Of a DNA stretch of 64,000 nucleotides, positions 61,850 to 64,000 are shown piece by piece (position 1 is the first letter of the stretch; the number at the start of each line of letters is the position of its first letter). Both the position numbers and the translations under genes were made by a program. The notes beneath the pieces were generated by a model. That model did not search any database. It saw nothing but the letters and a program-made list of their open reading frames with translations, and was not told the origin of the DNA. The DNA lies in NCBI GenBank assembly GCA_045657665.1, contig JAZOTN010000004.1:1-64000 (forward strand). Direction: 5' to 3'. This DNA comes from RUG12461 sp045657665. GTDB lineage: Bacteria; Bacillota; Clostridia; Lachnospirales; Lachnospiraceae.

Positions 61850-62261
61850 AGAGTACATCGGGATTCAGTAATAAGATCAGTCTTCCCTGATTGGAAACGA
61901 TCCCGCTGATGTAGTGGATCGGGACGTTGTTTAAGATCTCCGGGACGAGGTTCATCTGACGATCCTCGGCATCTACGATCCCGTCTGCCCGGTCGATGGG
62001 GATCGCTACGCCCGTTCCGTCCGACCGGTTCATTGCCACAACCGTTTCCATGGGATTTCCGGTTCCCGGGAGATGAAATATCGCATAGGAATCGAGGACC
62101 CTTATTTCCCGGTCATGAACGGAGATCATGCCGAGCACATTCGGCTCGGATTCATCCAGCTTTTTGAGGGAGGGATTCCGCATGATGGATTCCACCTTCA
62201 GGGATTCGATCCCGAAAGACAGTCCTCCCAGTGTGAATATCATAATGTTATGATTGCCCAT
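61848..62261 (-). CDS. CheW-domain chemotaxis protein
   Basis: The 137-residue protein is a single CheW domain (IMIFTLGGLSFGIESLKVESIMRN, NVLGMISVHDREIRVLDSYAIF, GIVSNQGRLILLLNP). CheW couples receptors to the kinase CheA, and related single-domain proteins can regulate it. No cheA is in the window. It converges on the receptor gene and lies 9 bases downstream of hflC, so it is probably on the hflKC transcript. Confidence 0.88.
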   Translation of the reverse strand: MGNHNIMIFTLGGLSFGIESLKVESIMRNPSLKKLDESEPNVLGMISVHDREIRVLDSYAIFHLPGTGNPMETVVAMNRSDGTGVAIPIDRADGIVDAEDRQMNLVPEILNNVPIHYISGIVSNQGRLILLLNPDVL

Positions 62262-62270
62262 GACGCCTCC

Positions 62271-63149
62271 TTACTCGGCTCCGTAAAGAATCCGTGCAAG
62301 CTCGGAATCTTTATCGAGGATCAGCGTTTTATTCTTTCCCTTCAGGGAATTTTTCACCGCATCCAGACTTCTCGTAAAGTTGTAGAAATTGGCTTTGTCC
62401 TCAGTGTTGTATGCGTTCTGGAGGGTCTGCATATAAGTGGCCTCGCCTTCTGCCTCCAAAACAGCCGCATCTCTTTCGGCCTCTGCTTTCATGACCTGCA
62501 CCTGACGGTCGGTTTCGTTCCGGATCTTTTTCGCCTGGGCTTCCCCCTGTGCCTGATAGGAAGCCGCGATATTATTCCGCTCGGAGATCATACGTTCATA
62601 CACCGCTTCTTTGTTATCGTCCGGAAGATCGAGGGCTTTCATCTCCGCGACATCGATCACGATACCGTAGCCGCCGATATCGGAATTGGCATCCTCTGTG
62701 ATCATGGAGGTCAGCTGTTCGCCGCGTGCCGCGATGACCTCATCCTGCGTCATCGAGCTGATGATGTTCTTGGTGGCATTATAGACGGCCACACTGCATC
62801 TGTCCTGAGCGCTGGAGGAAGATCCGTTCAGGGTCTGCATGTATTTGATCGGATCTACAACACGCCAGATCAGATAGTTATCCGCGATCATGGATTTTTT
62901 ATCCTTCGTGATGACATCGGAGGGGGTGATATCGTAAATCTGTTTTGCCTTTGAGATATAGGTCGTACTCTGGATGAAAGGCACTTTTGTCTTGAGACCT
63001 GCGGTATCATCCACACGAACGATCTTTCCGAACTGGATGACGACGCCGTATTCATTTTCCTTTACTGTGAAAAAGAACGACGGGATCAGGATAACAGCAA
63101 GGATGATAACGATAATGACGATGGCGATCTTGAGATTTTTGGATTTCAT
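62271..63149 (-). CDS. hflC: HflC, SPFH-domain protease modulator
   Basis: The 292-residue protein has an N-terminal membrane anchor (IAIVIIVIILAVILIPSFFF), an SPFH/band 7 domain (VKENEYGVVIQFGKIVRV, RCSVAVYNATKNIISSMTQDE) and a coiled-coil C-terminal half ending DSELARILYGAE. With HflK it forms a membrane cage that modulates FtsH protease in other bacteria. AGGAGG lies 9 bases before the ATG at 63149; an ATG at 63155 overlaps the hflK stop (ATGA) but is only 3 bases from the RBS. Confidence 0.88.
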   Translation of the reverse strand: MKSKNLKIAIVIIVIILAVILIPSFFFTVKENEYGVVIQFGKIVRVDDTAGLKTKVPFIQSTTYISKAKQIYDITPSDVITKDKKSMIADNYLIWRVVDPIKYMQTLNGSSSSAQDRCSVAVYNATKNIISSMTQDEVIAARGEQLTSMITEDANSDIGGYGIVIDVAEMKALDLPDDNKEAVYERMISERNNIAASYQAQGEAQAKKIRNETDRQVQVMKAEAERDAAVLEAEGEATYMQTLQNAYNTEDKANFYNFTRSLDAVKNSLKGKNKTLILDKDSELARILYGAE

Positions 63150-63151
63150 GA

Positions 63152-64000
63152 TCATTCTCCTCCTTCCGCGTTGTCGCTTTCGGATAAGGAAGCGAAATTA
63201 TCCAGCGGAAGCATGGTTTCGGTTCCGCCGTCCGTAATGATGACCTTGAGCCCGGGAAGAAGATCTTCCATGGTCTCATAAAACATTCTCTGCTTGGTGA
63301 TGAGTGGGTATTTGCTGTATTCCGCAAACATCTGGTTAAAACGTTCCACCTGGCCGGCAGCCTCTGCAATGCGGGCTTCCTTTTCTGCTGTTGCATCCTG
63401 AACGATCTTATCCGCTTCCGCTTCGGCTGCGGGGATCTGTTCGTTCTGATACTTTTTTGCATTGTTGATCGCGGTATCCGCGCCCTGTTTTGCGGTCTCG
63501 ACTGCTTTGAATGCTTCCATGACTTCTGATGTCGGCGGCTCCGCATCCTGCAGCGAGATATTCACAAGCTGAAGGCCGATATCGCTTTCTTCGAGTTTCT
63601 CGATCAGAAGATCACGCACATCTGCCTGGATCTGGCTTTTTCCGGTTGTGATAACATCGTCCACGGTGAAATTGACGATCGTGGAACGGATGGCGGCTTG
63701 CGCGATATTGGCGAGGATCGTTTCCGGTTCCGAAGAGGCATAGACATATTTCACGGGGTCACTGACGCGGTACTCCAGATAAAAATCCACATCAACAAAG
63801 TTAAAATCGGAAGTGATCATAAGAGATTCCGCCTCGACCACGTCGGTGGTTCTCCCTTCCCCGCCCTCCGAGCGGTATCCGATCGGGACGCCTTTTGTCG
63901 TGGTATCCACTTTTCTTACCTGCTGAAGGAACGGGATCTTTGCGTAAAGACCTGCGCCGTTTACCTGCTGCACCTGCCCGAACATGGTGACGACAGCCTG
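63152..64000 (-). CDS. hflK: HflK, SPFH-domain protease modulator (5' part outside window)
   Basis: The visible 282 residues are in frame up to the window edge, reading QAVVTMFGQVQQV at the edge, the usual start of the SPFH domain. The N-terminal membrane anchor therefore lies beyond base 64000. The ATG at 63985 is an internal methionine, not the start. The domain continues with LITSDFNFVDVDFYLEYRVSDPVKY and an Ala/Glu-rich coiled coil (AETAKQGADTAINNAKKYQNEQIP region), ending in an acidic tail. It pairs with hflC, whose start overlaps or abuts its stop. Confidence 0.9.
   Translation of the reverse strand, partial: QAVVTMFGQVQQVNGAGLYAKIPFLQQVRKVDTTTKGVPIGYRSEGGEGRTTDVVEAESLMITSDFNFVDVDFYLEYRVSDPVKYVYASSEPETILANIAQAAIRSTIVNFTVDDVITTGKSQIQADVRDLLIEKLEESDIGLQLVNISLQDAEPPTSEVMEAFKAVETAKQGADTAINNAKKYQNEQIPAAEAEADKIVQDATAEKEARIAEAAGQVERFNQMFAEYSKYPLITKQRMFYETMEDLLPGLKVIITDGGTETMLPLDNFASLSESDNAEGGE

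Noticed and set aside
1..64000. CRISPR array, prophage, complete insertion sequence, tRNA or rRNA genes
   Set aside because: No spaced direct repeats, integrase, transposase, phage structural genes, cloverleaf tRNA or rRNA sequence was found.

Overview
The window looks like a chromosomal segment of a motile, strictly anaerobic, Gram-positive member of the Lachnospiraceae (Clostridia). This is inferred from gene content: lineage-typical families (DUF6240-like, DUF5692, DUF3737, SigI/RsgI, ECF transporter, FprA flavodiiron protein, fused HgdB/BadF dehydratase activator), AGGAGG-type ribosome binding sites, TTG starts and a SigD-type flagellin promoter. No rRNA, tRNA, CRISPR array or complete insertion sequence was seen. 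Most of the window is ordinary, tightly packed core genome. The unusual material lies in the few intergenic gaps.

Layout. 1-9264: a 2,942-residue secreted repeat protein with its own leader and terminator. 9275-13639: a DUF4143-type ATPase gene wedged at the 3' end of a two-gene 2-hydroxyacyl-CoA dehydratase operon, leaving a displaced copy of that 3' end behind. 13745-22711: coiled-coil protein, aconitase-family hydratase, AI-2E-type permease, TPR/ATPase-like protein and glycogen branching enzyme. 22713-27836: a flagellar block (FliK-like/DUF6240-like protein, flagellin, FliS) entered through a hairpin that buries a Shine-Dalgarno sequence. 27854-37326: a long operon starting with c-di-GMP signalling genes (GGDEF-EAL, REC-GGDEF, HPt), then DUF3737, a MalY/PatB lyase, a MATE exporter, a CgeB-like glycosyltransferase and endonuclease III. 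37337-45845: a minus-strand TPR protein, a 39-residue membrane protein, then a run VanW, HypE-like, Lrp, aminotransferase, EcfA1, EcfA2, EcfT, TruA. 45877-48574: DUF5692 membrane protein and aspartate kinase. 48535-49444: a gap with a near-consensus minus-strand promoter driving a roughly 330-nt transcript with two tiny reading frames, a TSCPD protein, and a 137-bp three-hairpin inverted-repeat element. 49502-58332: secA, fprA, a large hybrid histidine kinase and its response regulator. 58391-64000: sigI-rsgI, a probable c-di-GMP-I riboswitch, a chemotaxis receptor, a CheW protein and hflC-hflK, the last cut by the window edge.

How it fits together. Flagellin, FliS, the FliK-like protein, the receptor and CheW are motility genes. 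The GGDEF/EAL proteins make and degrade c-di-GMP, and the riboswitch candidate at 60124-60235 would let c-di-GMP act on the receptor gene, so the window may hold both ends of one motility circuit. The HPt protein encoded with the cyclases has no kinase beside it. The hybrid kinase near 55 kb carries its own HPt domain and a neighbouring regulator.

Coordinates of hairpins and promoters were counted by hand from the sequence. Family names come from recognisable motifs, not from a database search.
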